Below the pieces are notes generated by a model that saw only the letters and a program-made list of their open reading frames with translations, was not told where the DNA came from and searched no databases. The translations under genes and the position numbers were made by a program. From Nonomuraea candida (GTDB taxonomy: Bacteria; Actinomycetota; Actinomycetes; Streptosporangiales; Streptosporangiaceae), in NCBI RefSeq assembly GCF_000725485.1, contig NZ_JOAG01000033.1, positions 24,100 through 88,099 of the forward strand: a stretch of 64,000 bases of DNA, given 5' to 3'. Positions 10,036-20,673 of this stretch are shown here, piece by piece; positions within the stretch are counted from its first letter, which is position 1; each line of letters opens with the position of its first letter.

Positions 10036-10737
10036 GTGACACTGAATGACGAGCTTCTCGCCGGACTCGGAGACCAAGGACTGGAACAGATCGCCGGCAT
10101 GCTCGGCACGGACACGCTGACCGCCCGCAAGGTCATCGAAGCCGTGTCGGGCACGATCGTGGGGGGCCTGGCCCGCAACGCCGAGCACCCGGACGGCGCC
10201 GACGCCCTGCGCGGGGCGCTCGACGACCACATGGATGCCGACCCGTTCAACGGCGACGTGGCCTCGCTGGTGCGCGACGGGCACAGCATCCTCGCCCACG
10301 TGCTGGGCGGTCAGGGCACCGAGCAGGCCGCGGCCGGGCTCGCGCAGCTCGCCGGGGTCAGCTCGACGGCGATCATGAGACTGCTGCCGCTGATCGCACC
10401 CATGATCATGTCGCTGCTCGCCGACCGGGCCGCCGGTCACGACATGGACGCCGGCGAAGTGGCCGACGACCTGAACCGCGAGCGCGCGGCCATCCCCGGC
10501 GGGCTGGGAGAGCTGATCGGCACGCTGCTGGGCGGCATCTTCGGGGCGGCGGGCGTGCCGCGCCAGGCCGGGCCGTACGAGGCGTACCGCACCGAGCACG
10601 AGATCACGCCGGAGCCCTACCGGGGCACCGGGCACGGGGCGGCGTCCGGACCCTACGGCGCCGGACGCGAGGCGGCGTCCGAGCCCTACCGCAGCGATTG
10701 GGACCCCGCCCCGGGCACGTCGAACCCCGACTGGTGA
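10036..10737 (+). CDS. DUF937 domain protein
   Basis: 233 residues starting at GTG behind GGGGGA. Residues 1-135 are the helical DUF937 region: LNDELLAGLGDQGLEQIAGMLG, IVGGLARNA, then AQLAGVSSTAIMRLLPLIAPMIMSLLA. A Gly-rich LLGGIFGAAG motif near 165 is followed by a tail with a repeated EPYR/GPY pattern. The DUF937 (YidB-like) family has no settled role. Soluble, no signal peptide. Confidence 0.8.
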   Translation: MTLNDELLAGLGDQGLEQIAGMLGTDTLTARKVIEAVSGTIVGGLARNAEHPDGADALRGALDDHMDADPFNGDVASLVRDGHSILAHVLGGQGTEQAAAGLAQLAGVSSTAIMRLLPLIAPMIMSLLADRAAGHDMDAGEVADDLNRERAAIPGGLGELIGTLLGGIFGAAGVPRQAGPYEAYRTEHEITPEPYRGTGHGAASGPYGAGREAASEPYRSDWDPAPGTSNPDW

Positions 10738-10747
10738 CCGGTAAGCT

Positions 10748-11335
10748 ATGCCGGTGATCGTCTTGGCCTCAGCCTCCTCCGCCCGCCTGGCCCTCCTGCG
10801 CAGCGCAGGTCTCGACCCCAAAGTGATCGTCAGCGGGGTCGACGAGGAGAGCTACTCCGCCCACTCGCCCGCGGCCCTCAGCCGGGTGCTGGCCACGGCC
10901 AAGGCGGAGGCGGTCGCGGGCGGGCTCGAAGAGGGCCTGGTCATCGGGTGCGACTCGATCCTGGAGCTCGACGGCCGCCCCTACGGCAAGCCGGCCACCC
11001 GCGAGGAGGCCACGGAGCGCTGGCGCCTCATGCGCGGCCGCACCGGGCGCCTGGTCACCGGCCACTGCGTGATCGACGTCGCGGCCGGCCGCCAGGTGGC
11101 CGAGGTCGCCACCACCGTGGTGCGCTTCGGCCAGCCGTCGGAGGAGGAGATCGCCGCCTACGTCGCCACCGACGAGCCGCTCGGCCTGGCCGGGGCGTTC
11201 AGCATCGACGGGCGCGGCGGCTGGTTCGTCGAGGGCATCGAGGGCGACCACGGCAACGTGCTCGGCCTGTCGCTGCCGCTGCTGCGCGAGCTGTTCGCCG
11301 AACTCGGCTACGCGGTGACGTCGTTCTGGCGCTAG
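10748..11335 (+). CDS. maf: Maf-like nucleoside triphosphate pyrophosphatase
   Basis: 195 residues with the Maf signature at the N-terminus, [17 protein letters not shown], the [16 protein letters not shown] catalytic segment, a [12 protein letters not shown] stretch, and [37 protein letters not shown] read as the C-terminal signature. Maf enzymes hydrolyse non-canonical or pyrimidine NTPs to monophosphates and can influence septation. It sits 10 bp after the DUF937 gene and 10 bp before the EI24 gene, so these form an operon. Confidence 0.93.
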   Translation: MPVIVLASASSARLALLRSAGLDPKVIVSGVDEESYSAHSPAALSRVLATAKAEAVAGGLEEGLVIGCDSILELDGRPYGKPATREEATERWRLMRGRTGRLVTGHCVIDVAAGRQVAEVATTVVRFGQPSEEEIAAYVATDEPLGLAGAFSIDGRGGWFVEGIEGDHGNVLGLSLPLLRELFAELGYAVTSFWR

Positions 11336-11345
11336 CCTGCCGGGC

Positions 11346-12080
11346 ATGCGATCAGTGCGTGATTTCACCGCCGGTGTGGGCTTTCTCTTCCAGGGTTTCG
11401 GCTGGGTCGCCAAGAACACCCGGTGGTGGTTGTTCGGGCTGATCCCGGCGCTGATCGCGTTCAGCGTCTATGCCGTGGCGCTGATCTTCCTGGGCACGAA
11501 CGCCTCGGCGCTGGCCGAGTTCCTGACGCCGTTCGCCGACTCGTGGAGCTGGGCGGAGCTGTTCCGCACGCTGGTGGGGATCGCCCTGTTCATCGGGGGG
11601 CTGGCGCTGGCGGTGCTCACGTTCGCGGCGATCACCCTGGTGATCGGGGAGCCGTTCTACGAGAAGTTGTCGGCGGCGGCGGACGTGCTGGAGAAGGAGG
11701 AGGAGCAGCCGTGGTGGCGTACGTTGCCGCGCTCCATCCGCGACAGCCTGGTGACGCTCTTCTACGTGCTGCTGTTCACGATTCCGCTGTTCTTCCTGGG
11801 GTTCGTGCCGGTGGTGGGGCAGACGGTGGTGCCCGTGCTGGGAGCCGCCGTCTCCGGGTTCTTCCTCACGGTGGAGCTCACGACGCTCGCCCTGGAACGG
11901 CGGGGCATGTCCCGCAAGCAGCGCTTCGCCCTGCTGCGGGCCAACAAGGCCAGCGCGCTGGGGTTCGGGGTGGCGGGCTTCCTGCTGTTCCTGGTGCCGT
12001 TCGTGGCCGTCATCGCCATGCCGGCGGCGGTGGCGGGGGCGGCCCTGCTCGTCCGCACCCGCCTGGCCCCGGTCTCCTGA
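11346..12080 (+). CDS. EI24 domain-containing membrane protein
   Basis: 244 residues. RDFTAGVGFLFQGFGWVAKNTRWWLFGLIPALIAF at the N-terminus and GEPFYEKLSAAADVLE in the middle are typical of the EI24/CysZ-like family; six membrane helices are visible. In enteric bacteria CysZ takes up sulfate, but the actinobacterial branch has no proven substrate. Starts 10 bp after maf. Confidence 0.87.
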   Translation: MRSVRDFTAGVGFLFQGFGWVAKNTRWWLFGLIPALIAFSVYAVALIFLGTNASALAEFLTPFADSWSWAELFRTLVGIALFIGGLALAVLTFAAITLVIGEPFYEKLSAAADVLEKEEEQPWWRTLPRSIRDSLVTLFYVLLFTIPLFFLGFVPVVGQTVVPVLGAAVSGFFLTVELTTLALERRGMSRKQRFALLRANKASALGFGVAGFLLFLVPFVAVIAMPAAVAGAALLVRTRLAPVS

Positions 12081-12177
12081 ACCGCCGGCCGTCCCCGGCC
12101 GTTCTGCGCGGGACGCCTTCTGACGGGACGCCTCCGCCCTGCTCGGACTCCGCCGGGACGCCGCCGGCGCCGGCCGT

Positions 12178-12561
12178 TCACGCCTCGCGACCGGACGTGA
12201 GGCCGCGCCCGAGCGTCCGGTCCAGGCCGATGCGGGTGAGCCACCCCAGGCCGGCGGTGAACAGCGGCGGCCACACGATCGGCCCGAACGTGTAACCGAC
12301 CAGCACCGCGAGCGGGATCCAGACACGGTGCACGGCCTGGTGCAGGACTCCCGGCGGGCGTACCCCCGCCAGTCGCGCCAGGTCGGGCAGCACGAACAGC
12401 AGGACGGCGGCGGCGGTGGTGGGCAGGCCGTACTTGACGCTCTCGAACACCGCGAACGCGGCCAGGAACAGCGTCAGCGCTCCCCAGGCGATCCTGCGCG
12501 GCAGGCCGACGGCGTCGCGGGCGGGCTGGGAGAGGTCGTCACGCGAGCCTTCGATAGTCAC
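12178..12561 (-). CDS. DUF4260-like small membrane protein
   Basis: 127 residues from the GTG at 12561 (upstream in-frame sequence is low-complexity). After RRIAWGALTLFLAAFAVFES there are hydrophobic segments with VLLFVLPDLARLAG and LHQAVHRVWIPL, and the end GWLTRIGLDRTLGRGL. The PD-L-LAG, H-x-x-H and HIGxDR-like elements match DUF4260 proteins as I recall them. Function unknown. Faces the EI24 operon tail to tail. Confidence 0.72.
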   Translation of the reverse strand: MTIEGSRDDLSQPARDAVGLPRRIAWGALTLFLAAFAVFESVKYGLPTTAAAVLLFVLPDLARLAGVRPPGVLHQAVHRVWIPLAVLVGYTFGPIVWPPLFTAGLGWLTRIGLDRTLGRGLTSGREA

Positions 12562-12725
12562 ACCCGTCAGCGTATGCCGTAGATCACCTTCGGCCCACCT
12601 CCCGGCGACGCCATCCTTCCCCCCGAGGCCACAGGCTGCGCGACCTGGAGCGCCCGACGCTCCGGCCGCCCCGAACGGGCCGCCGGGAGGCACAGGACGA
12701 GATGTGTCCGGCCGGCTCGACGTGG

Positions 12726-12765
12726 TTGTCCACAGCCGCTGAGCGCCCGGCCCGCTTCATCCACA
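12726..12765 (+). promoter_or_regulatory. Pair of DnaA-box-like 9-mers
   Basis: TTGTCCACA at 12726-12734 equals the high-GC actinomycete DnaA-box consensus, and TCATCCACA at 12757-12765 fits its degenerate form. They lie 31 bp apart in the space before the DUF4192 gene. This is not an origin: no dnaA/dnaN neighbourhood and no AT-rich unwinding tract. Two matches may be chance. Confidence 0.35.
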
Positions 12766-12818
12766 GAAGCGACCTGAGCCCCGTCGGCGCCCCCGAACAC
12801 CGGGCACCCTAGGGACCC

Positions 12819-14219
12819 ATGACGACCAACCCCCGGCCTCACCGCCCCCCGAACCGCCCGCATTCACCCCTCAACGCCTCGCCGCCCGCCGCTCCCGGCC
12901 CCCAGTCCCCCCAACCCGCCACCAACCTCCCGAGCTCTGCCTCCACCCCTCCGAGCCCCAGCTTCCGCGGCCCCGCCGAAGGCCCGGCCACGAGGAGAGC
13001 CTCGGCCTCGGCCGTGACACCTGCGTCAGCACTGACACCGGCGTCGGGGCCGGTGCCGGCCCTGGCACCGGGGTCGGGGTCGGCACCGGCGTCGGGGTCG
13101 GCACTGATACCGATGGACGGCGCGGAGGAAGACGCCTCGGGCGGTTCCCCCTTTGGCGCGGAGCCCTGTCTCACCCTGAGCAGCCCCACCGACATCCTGG
13201 CCGCCGTGCCCTACCTCGTCGGCTTCCATCCCACCGCCAGCCTGATCGTCATCGGCCTGGCCCGAGGGCAGGCCAAGCTGGTGACGAGGTGGGGGCTGCC
13301 GTTCCCGCCGGGCACCCTCGACGCGATGGCGCCCCTCTTCGAGCGCGAGAGCGTCACGGAGATCGTCGTCATCGGCTACGGCGCGGGCGACCTGGTCACT
13401 CCGGCGGTGGACGAGGCCAGACGCCTCGCGGCCACGCACGGGGTTCACGTGGGGGAGGCGCTGCGGGCCCATGAGGGTCGTTACTGGTCGTACATCTGCG
13501 ACCTGACGACGTGCTGCCCCGCCGACGGCACCCCGTACGACCTGTCGAGCAGCCAGATAGCGGCCGAGGCCACGGTGCGCGGCCTGGTGGCCCTGCCCGA
13601 CCGGGAGACGCTGGAACGCATGGTGGCTCCCGTCACCGGCCCCGTACGCGTGGCGATGCGCCGCGCCACGGCCGAGGCGATCGCCGACTTCCAGGCACGG
13701 ATCATGGCGGCCCCCGACCTGGAGGCGTTCGCCACACAGTTCGTGTCCGACGGGCTGAGCCGGGTCCGCTCGGCGCTGGCCACCCATGCCGAGGGCGGCC
13801 GCCTCGACGACGCGGAGGCGGCGCGGCTGGGCCTGGACCTGACGATCATGAGAGTGCGCGACGAGGCGTGGACGCTCATGGAGGATTCACACACTCTGCT
13901 CTGGCGAGACCTGACCCGCAGGCTGGAGCCGCGTTTCGTCCCGCCGGCCGCGTCGTTGCTGGCGATGGCGGCCTGGCGGGCGGGCAACAGCGTTCAGGCG
14001 ACGATAGCCCTCGAACGCGCCCTGACCGCCGACCCCGGCTACTCGATGGCCAATCTCCTCATGCACGCCCTCCAGAACCTGCTCTCCCCGGCCATCCTCA
14101 AAGACCGCCTCCCGACGCCGGCCGAGCTGGACTCCGCGATGGGCCCGCCCAACGCAGCCTGGCTCCTCCCCCTGGTCAATCTCCTCGGAGAGGACGATTC
14201 ACCACCCAAACTCGAATGA
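12819..14219 (+). CDS. DUF4192 family protein
   Basis: 466 residues from ATG 12819. The conserved part starts near residue 116: CLTLSSPTDILAAVPYLVGFHPTASLIVIGL, the DUF4192 hallmark, followed by GRYWSYICDLTTCCPADGTPYD and a C-terminal helical part with WRAGNSVQATIALERALTADPGYSMANLL, which resembles a TPR hairpin. The first 115 residues are Pro/Ser/Ala-rich and encoded by GC-rich repeats (13020-13110), so ATG 13112 could be the true start. Function unknown; widespread in actinobacteria. Confidence 0.82.
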   Translation: MTTNPRPHRPPNRPHSPLNASPPAAPGPQSPQPATNLPSSASTPPSPSFRGPAEGPATRRASASAVTPASALTPASGPVPALAPGSGSAPASGSALIPMDGAEEDASGGSPFGAEPCLTLSSPTDILAAVPYLVGFHPTASLIVIGLARGQAKLVTRWGLPFPPGTLDAMAPLFERESVTEIVVIGYGAGDLVTPAVDEARRLAATHGVHVGEALRAHEGRYWSYICDLTTCCPADGTPYDLSSSQIAAEATVRGLVALPDRETLERMVAPVTGPVRVAMRRATAEAIADFQARIMAAPDLEAFATQFVSDGLSRVRSALATHAEGGRLDDAEAARLGLDLTIMRVRDEAWTLMEDSHTLLWRDLTRRLEPRFVPPAASLLAMAAWRAGNSVQATIALERALTADPGYSMANLLMHALQNLLSPAILKDRLPTPAELDSAMGPPNAAWLLPLVNLLGEDDSPPKLE

Positions 14220-14555
14220 CAACCAGGGCCCCCTGAAACCCCAGACGTAAGCCCTCCGTCGGCCGGACCGCACCGGGCAACCGTCCGGGACGAGAACGTG
14301 ATCCCCTCCTTGGGCCATCCATCAGCGGCGTGCCCCGAGCCACGGCCGCATGGCCCGGGAACCCGGGAACCCGGGAGACGGGAGCAGAGACCACGGGCCG
14401 GGGGCTGGGGTGGAGACGGGGACGGGGATGTGGTCGTTCATGTGCTTGATCGCCCACGGCGCGAGCGTATGGCGTGAAGAACTCCACCCCTGTCGGCACC
14501 TCCGTGGACGTCACCGGCGGTGGGGGACGAAGTGGCCGGGTAGGGGAAGGAAAGG
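14220..14555. other. Gene-free stretch of 336 bp
   Basis: No credible gene. It lies between two convergent genes and holds a short CCCGGGAACCCGGGAACCCG tract (about 14355-14380) of the same type as the long tract at 60.55-60.83 kb. Confidence 0.6.
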
Positions 14556-14900
14556 CTAAAGGCTGCCTTCTTCCTTTCTGCGGCGTTCGTTGTAGGCCCG
14601 CATGCGCTGCGGATAGCCGGTGAGCTGGACGTCGTACACCGGCAGGGCGAGGTCGCGGGCGACCTTGTGGATCACTGCCGGTGAGCCGACCCTGCGCCGG
14701 GTCCACTCGCCGTCGTCGGCGACGGCCACAGCGGTCGTGTCGGTGGCGAAGGTCTCTGGCTCGACGTAAAACTCGACACCGCGCCGCGAACGAGCGAAGG
14801 CGATGAGCGCCTCGATGTCGGCGTCTGTCGCCTCACGGTCGAACTTCGCGATCTTACGGCCGCGTAGCCGACGAATGCCGTAGCGGTCTCGCCATCTCAT
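14556..14900 (-). CDS. Conserved actinobacterial protein, unknown function
   Basis: 114 residues, basic and soluble, with a FDREATDADIEALIAFARSR helix, GVEFYVEPETFATDTTAVAVADDGEW strands, and VIHKVARDLALPVYDVQLTGYPQRMRAYNER at the end. I recall similar short proteins in many actinomycetes without assigned function. The composition and codon bias are coding-like. Just upstream is an AT-richer segment (14900-14925) that probably holds its promoter. Confidence 0.75.
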   Translation of the reverse strand: MRWRDRYGIRRLRGRKIAKFDREATDADIEALIAFARSRRGVEFYVEPETFATDTTAVAVADDGEWTRRRVGSPAVIHKVARDLALPVYDVQLTGYPQRMRAYNERRRKEEGSL

Positions 14901-15033
14901 GAATCCTTTTTATACCGTCTGGGGCCCTTGCGTCGGGGATGATCTCGGGGACAGATCCGGGATTCTCCCGATGGCGGCACGAGTTCGCAGGACGCAGTAT
15001 GAGGAGTGACAGTCCGATTCTTCAAGGAGAGGC

Positions 15034-15636
15034 ATGGCGATTATGGCTGGGGTACCGAAAACCCCCGGGCCGGGACAGGTGCCGCCAGCTCATCTGCGCG
15101 TCACCAACCAGGACCGCGAGAACGTGGTGGAGCACGTCAAGGCCGCGTACGCGGAGGGCCGCTTCGACAAGCTCGAATTCGACGATCGGCTGGAGCGCGC
15201 CATGACGGCGCGTACCCACGGCGACCTGATGCCCATCATGAACGAGCTGTACGGTTCCCTCGCCGTGCCCACGCTCGCCCCGCCGCCCCACCCGGCGCGC
15301 CCGGCGCCCGCGACGGGGCCGGCGGAGAGCAACGAGCGCCTCGGCGGCGCGCTCGCTCATCTGCTGCCGATCATCGGCTTCCCGGTCCTGGGCCCGCTGC
15401 TCCTGCTGCTCACCGGCGGCAAGACGTCGCCTTACATCCGCAGCCACGCCCTGGAAGCGCTCAACTTCCAGATCACGGTGGTGGGCGCCTCGATATTGTT
15501 GCCGCTCACCTTCGTCGGAATCGTCCTTGTGCCGTTCATCTGGGTCGCGGCCATCATCCTCGCCATCGTCGGCGGCGTCTCGGCACTGTCAGAGGGCAAT
15601 TTCCGCTACCCCATGACCCTTCGCCTGGTGAAGTAG
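15034..15636 (+). CDS. DUF1707 and DUF4870 membrane protein
   Basis: 200 residues. Residues 18-72 are DUF1707 (LRVTNQDRENVVEHVKAAYAEGRFDKLEFDDRLERAMTART). After a Pro-rich linker, residues 100-200 are DUF4870 (GGALAHLLPIIGFPVLGPLLLLL, SHALEALNFQITV, then two helices), a small membrane domain related to Tic20. Ribosome site AGGAGAGG precedes ATG 15034. Role unknown. A strong hairpin follows at 15670. Confidence 0.85.
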   Translation: MAIMAGVPKTPGPGQVPPAHLRVTNQDRENVVEHVKAAYAEGRFDKLEFDDRLERAMTARTHGDLMPIMNELYGSLAVPTLAPPPHPARPAPATGPAESNERLGGALAHLLPIIGFPVLGPLLLLLTGGKTSPYIRSHALEALNFQITVVGASILLPLTFVGIVLVPFIWVAAIILAIVGGVSALSEGNFRYPMTLRLVK

Positions 15637-15669
15637 CGTTTCGCCGCTGACCACAATCCCAATCCCTCC

Positions 15670-15702
15670 CGCCCCGCCCTGGCTCATGAACCGGGCGGGG
15701 CG
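15670..15702 (+). terminator. Hairpin terminator after the DUF1707/DUF4870 gene
   Basis: Perfect 10-bp stem CGCCCCGCCC (15670-15679) / GGGCGGGGCG (15693-15702), 13-nt loop, followed by TCGTCTTT. Confidence 0.8.
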
Positions 15703-15736
15703 TCGTCTTTCCAGCACACGCATCCGAGTTCCCGGC

Positions 15737-16010
15737 TCACACATCCGGTGCGCGGGTCGGAGTGTCGGGGTTGCGGGTCGGATGTCGGAGTTGCGGGTCG
15801 GGTCCTGGGTTGACGGTCGGGTGCCGGGGTTCCGTGTCGGGGTTGTGTGTCGGGTCCGTTCCGGGTGCGATCTTTGATGCGGTGGCCTTCCGCTGGGCCG
15901 TCGTGTCCCGGCGCTCTGCTCGGCTCTGTGGCGCTTCGCGGTTCCGTCCCGGACTTGAGGGCGGTGGCGAGGTCGCGGGTGAGGGCCGTGCTCGATGAGG
16001 AGGTCTGCAT
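15737..16010. repeat. Degenerate GTCGGG-type repeat tract within a 535-bp gene-free region
   Basis: Between the terminator and the APH-like gene there is no convincing gene. From about 15737 to 15870 the sequence repeats a unit of roughly 13-17 bp built around GGGTCGGR and GTCGGRGTTG. The rest (15870-16171) has coding-like composition in no single frame. A promoter for the next gene probably lies in the last 100 bp. Confidence 0.55.
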
Positions 16011-16171
16011 TGATGTGTGGGTTCGCGCGGGCAGGCTCCGGTTGACGTACGAATGTCAGTGAGAAAAAGATCGCCACGCTGCTCGCTCAGCCTGTTCGGC
16101 CCGTCCGGGGGACGGGCGCGGACGACGCCGGGGAGCACCTGATCGGGGAACGGAGAGCAAGAGCCCTCCTC

Positions 16172-17284
16172 ATGAAAGACCTGCAGATTGATCCCGCCCT
16201 GCTGAGCCGCTTGCTGCCAGGCACCGAGCCTGCGGATCTCGAAGTCCATCAAGGGCAGTTCCACCATGTGCTGATCGGCAGAGACCGGGTGGTGTGCCTG
16301 CCCCGCACCAGTGCGGCCGCCGCCCGGCTGCCGCAAAGGGCCGCCACCTTGCACGTGCTCGCGGAGCTCGGCCTGCCCTTCCGCATCCCCCGGCCGTTGT
16401 CACTGTCGGAGGCAGGCGACGGCGGCCGGCGGCCGGGGATGGGTGACGGCCATCGGATGTCAGGGGTGGCTGGCGATGGCCTGCGGCGGGCACCGGGGGC
16501 GAGTGGCGGTGCGCTCTCGGGGGCCGGCGGTGGGGGCCGGTTGCCGGGGGTTGGCGATGGTGTGGCGTCGGGGGTCGGTGGCGGTGGCCGGGGGGTGGTC
16601 GTTTCCGGGGGCTCGTGGCTGGTTCTGACGCGGGTTCCCGGTGCGCCGCTTGTGGCTGAGCTGCTGGCGGACTCGCGGGTGGCCGAGGCTGTCGCCGCCC
16701 AGTACGCCGCGCTGCTGACCGGACTGTCGGAGGCCGGGGCCGACGAGCGGGCGCGGGCGGTGCTGCCGGCGCCCGAGGGTCGCTGGCGGCAGTTCGCGGC
16801 GGAGGTTCGCGCCGAGTTGTACGGGATGATGTCGGACGACGGCCGCGACCGTGCCGAGCGCGAGCTCACGGCACTGGAACGGCTGCCCGACCCGGCGCAG
16901 CCGGCGGTGGTGCACGGTGACCTCGGCGCCGAGAACGTCCTGTGGGAGTGGCACGACGGGGTGCCGCGGCTCAGCGGCGTGGTGGACTGGGACGAGGTCA
17001 CGATCGGCGACCGCGCCGAGGACCTGGCGGCCGTCGGAGCCTCGTACGGATCCAGGTTTCTGCGCCGGGTGCTCAGGGCCCGCGGCCGGCAGGACAGCGA
17101 CCTCGAAGCCCGCATCGCCGCCATTCGCGGCTCCTTCGCCCTGCAACAGGCCCTGTACGCGCACAGAGACGGGGACGAGGTGGAACGGGCCGATGGCCTG
17201 GCCGCATACGTCCACCCGGCCACGGCCACCGCTGCCCCTCGCCCTCGCGGCACTGACGGACATTCTCCTGCGAACCGTGACTGA
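16172..17284 (+). CDS. APH-like phosphotransferase with a Gly-rich insertion
   Basis: 370 residues. The N-terminal lobe begins with the helix LLSRLLPGTEPADLEVHQGQFHHVLIGRDRVVCLPR. The C-terminal lobe has the catalytic loop AVVHGDLGAENVLWE and the metal site GVVDWDEVTIGDRAEDLA, as in aminoglycoside phosphotransferase (APH) and choline kinase relatives. Between the two, residues about 82-147 are a Gly/Val/Arg-rich low-complexity insert encoded by degenerate GG-rich repeats (16412-16612); relatives go directly from PRPLS to the GGSWLVLTRVPG strand. The last 30 residues are atypical and could be altered by a frameshift. Substrate unknown. Confidence 0.75.
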   Translation: MKDLQIDPALLSRLLPGTEPADLEVHQGQFHHVLIGRDRVVCLPRTSAAAARLPQRAATLHVLAELGLPFRIPRPLSLSEAGDGGRRPGMGDGHRMSGVAGDGLRRAPGASGGALSGAGGGGRLPGVGDGVASGVGGGGRGVVVSGGSWLVLTRVPGAPLVAELLADSRVAEAVAAQYAALLTGLSEAGADERARAVLPAPEGRWRQFAAEVRAELYGMMSDDGRDRAERELTALERLPDPAQPAVVHGDLGAENVLWEWHDGVPRLSGVVDWDEVTIGDRAEDLAAVGASYGSRFLRRVLRARGRQDSDLEARIAAIRGSFALQQALYAHRDGDEVERADGLAAYVHPATATAAPRPRGTDGHSPANRD

Positions 17285-17431
17285 CCCGCATCCGGGCTCG
17301 TGAGCCGTAGCCCGTTGCCCTCGAATGGGTACGGGGCGTCCAGGACGCGGTGTGTGGCGGGCTGGGAACCGGGCCTACGGGGCGCGGCGAAGGGCGGGGA
17401 TGGCGTGCCAAGTTCCGGGGGCGCTTGGGCG

Positions 17432-18313
17432 TCAGCGGCGGGCCAGCACCTCGTACTTGACGCGCATCACCCCGGAGCTGATGTTGCCGATGGCGGCGAA
17501 GGCGGCCCTGGAGAGGTCGAGGCAGCGGCCGCCGATGTACGGGCCCCGGTCGTTGATGCGGACCGTGACGGACTCGCCGTTGTTCGGGTTCGTGACGCGT
17601 ACCTTGCTGCCCAGCGGCAGGGTCTTGTGGGCGGCCGTCATGGCGGCGGGGTTGAAGCGTTCGCCGCTGGCCGTCATCTGGGGCTCGCCGTAGTAGGAGG
17701 CGCCACAGGCACCGGACGAGAGCACGCGGTACTTGGGCTTCCTGGCCTCGGACTTCGCCGTTTCGGTCGTGGCGGAACCGGTCTCGGCGGCTTCGCTCTT
17801 GGCGGCCTGGCTGCCAGTCCTGGCGCCCTCGGTCCGGGGCCTGGCGCCCTCGGCCCCGGTTCTGGCGGTCTCGGCCCCGGGCTCGGTGGTCCCGGTCCCG
17901 GTACCGGTCCTGGTCCCGGTCCTGGCCCTGGTCGGACCGGTCTCGGTCTTCCGGGTCTGGGAGCGGGCGGGAGCGGGGGATGCGGTGGCCGGTCCGGGAG
18001 AACCGGCAGTCTCCGGCTGGGCTGCGGCGGCCGGTGGCTTGGGGGTCGGGGAGTCGGGCTGCGGAGTGTGGCGGTGGGCGGCGCCGTTCGGGGACGAGGC
18101 AGGGCCGGGAGACGTCACCGCGGTGCTCGGGGTGGCGGCCGACGGGGTGAAGGCCACTGTGCTCTTGGGTGAGTCGTCGTTGCCGATGGCGGCCCAGGCG
18201 GTCGTCGACGCCGCCGCCACGACGGCCGCGCCGGCCGCGACGGCGGTCCAGCGGCGCTTGTGCGGGGAGGGCTTGCGATCCGGAGGAGAAGGCTTACGGC
18301 TGTGCTGGCCCAA
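17432..18313 (-). CDS. RlpA-like double-psi beta-barrel protein, secreted
   Basis: 293 residues from a TTG start (the in-frame codon upstream leads to a stop). A basic N-terminus and one hydrophobic segment (21-42) give export or anchoring. A long Thr/Pro/Ala/Arg/Glu-rich linker (55-195), with a repeated (A/E)-x-A-R-T-G pattern, leads to the C-terminal barrel: GACGASYYGEPQMTASGERFNPAAMTAAHKTLPLGSKVRVTN and VTVRINDRGPYIGGRCLDLSRAAF, the RlpA/expansin-like signature including the catalytic-type Asp in NDRGP. Family members cleave or bind peptidoglycan. Confidence 0.87.
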   Translation of the reverse strand: MGQHSRKPSPPDRKPSPHKRRWTAVAAGAAVVAAASTTAWAAIGNDDSPKSTVAFTPSAATPSTAVTSPGPASSPNGAAHRHTPQPDSPTPKPPAAAAQPETAGSPGPATASPAPARSQTRKTETGPTRARTGTRTGTGTGTTEPGAETARTGAEGARPRTEGARTGSQAAKSEAAETGSATTETAKSEARKPKYRVLSSGACGASYYGEPQMTASGERFNPAAMTAAHKTLPLGSKVRVTNPNNGESVTVRINDRGPYIGGRCLDLSRAAFAAIGNISSGVMRVKYEVLARR

Positions 18314-18692
18314 GGTAAACCACGGTCCTAGTCAGGGGATGGGGAAAGGAAAGGCCAGGCCGTGAGGGGGCGGGGGCGTACGGAGGCCGATCCGCAGGCG
18401 GGGTGGGGATCCCGCGCGACGGGGACGAACATATGCGACAAACAGCAGGTAAAGGCAACTTAATGGGCCATCCAGTGAAATTTCTCACCTATGCCGCAAG
18501 TATCCCGAGACACCCAGCGTGCGCCGTGGATCTTCGACTTCTCGGCTCCCCTCAAGGGCTGAGCTTGATCGTCCGAGGCGACGACCCGGAGCGATCGCCC
18601 CGGCGTGACGAGAAGGGCGCGAAGGGGGTGGCCGTGAGGGGGGATGGCCGGAGGTCCGAGAGTGCGAAGAGGGGGGTCGGGAGAGGCGGTGG
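18314..18692. other. 379-bp gap holding the rlpA-like promoter
   Basis: Leader and promoter of the minus-strand RlpA-like gene. An AT-richer patch at about 18425-18490 is the likely promoter. I looked for a cyclic di-AMP riboswitch, which often precedes such genes in actinobacteria, and did not find its conserved core. Confidence 0.5.
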
Positions 18693-20216
<1,524 letters not shown>

Positions 20217-20673
20217 ACGCCTATGGTGCCTTACGGCGGTGACATTTCCCTACCTGATATCGGCATATCCGCAGAGTGTGTCGGTCGATGGGCAGTGCTG
20301 GGGCAATTCGGTCATCCCGCCCCTGCAGTCGCGAAGGGAAGAAAACACCCGGCGGTCGGGGTCCGTGGGCGAGAGGCATGCCCGGCGGTCGGTGGGCGTG
20401 AGGGCGACGTCCGTGGCGGGCGGGCGTGCGTGAGGGCGATGCCCGGCGGTGGGGGGTCCGTGGGCGGGCGCGTGGGGAGGGGCGGGGCCGGCGGTCGCGT
20501 GGGGAGGGGCGGGGCCGGCGGTCGCGTGGTGCGCCGCCGGCGAGCGGTACGGCTCGGGGCCGCGCCTGGGCGACGCCCCAAGGGTTCGGCGATGGCACCC
20601 GGAAGGGGGGAGGGGCCCGGTGCCGGGTCGTGAAGGACCTCGGCCCCGGGCGCCGGCGCCACCGGAGCGGACG
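20217..20673. repeat. 457-bp gene-free region with GC-rich tandem repeats
   Basis: No gene supported. A 27-bp unit beginning GCGTGGGGAGGGGCGGGG is repeated in tandem at 20470 and 20497, with a third partial start at 20524; looser GGCGGTSGGKG repeats run from 20350. The ligB promoter must lie in 20217-20300, which is less GC-rich. Confidence 0.65.

Noticed and set aside
12726..12765. Replication origin
   Set aside because: Only two boxes, no dnaA, dnaN or AT-rich region.
18314..18692. Cyclic di-AMP (ydaO-type) riboswitch before the RlpA-like gene
   Set aside because: Position fits, but the conserved GGGG-GACCC and GGGGTGAATC-type core could not be found on the transcribed strand.
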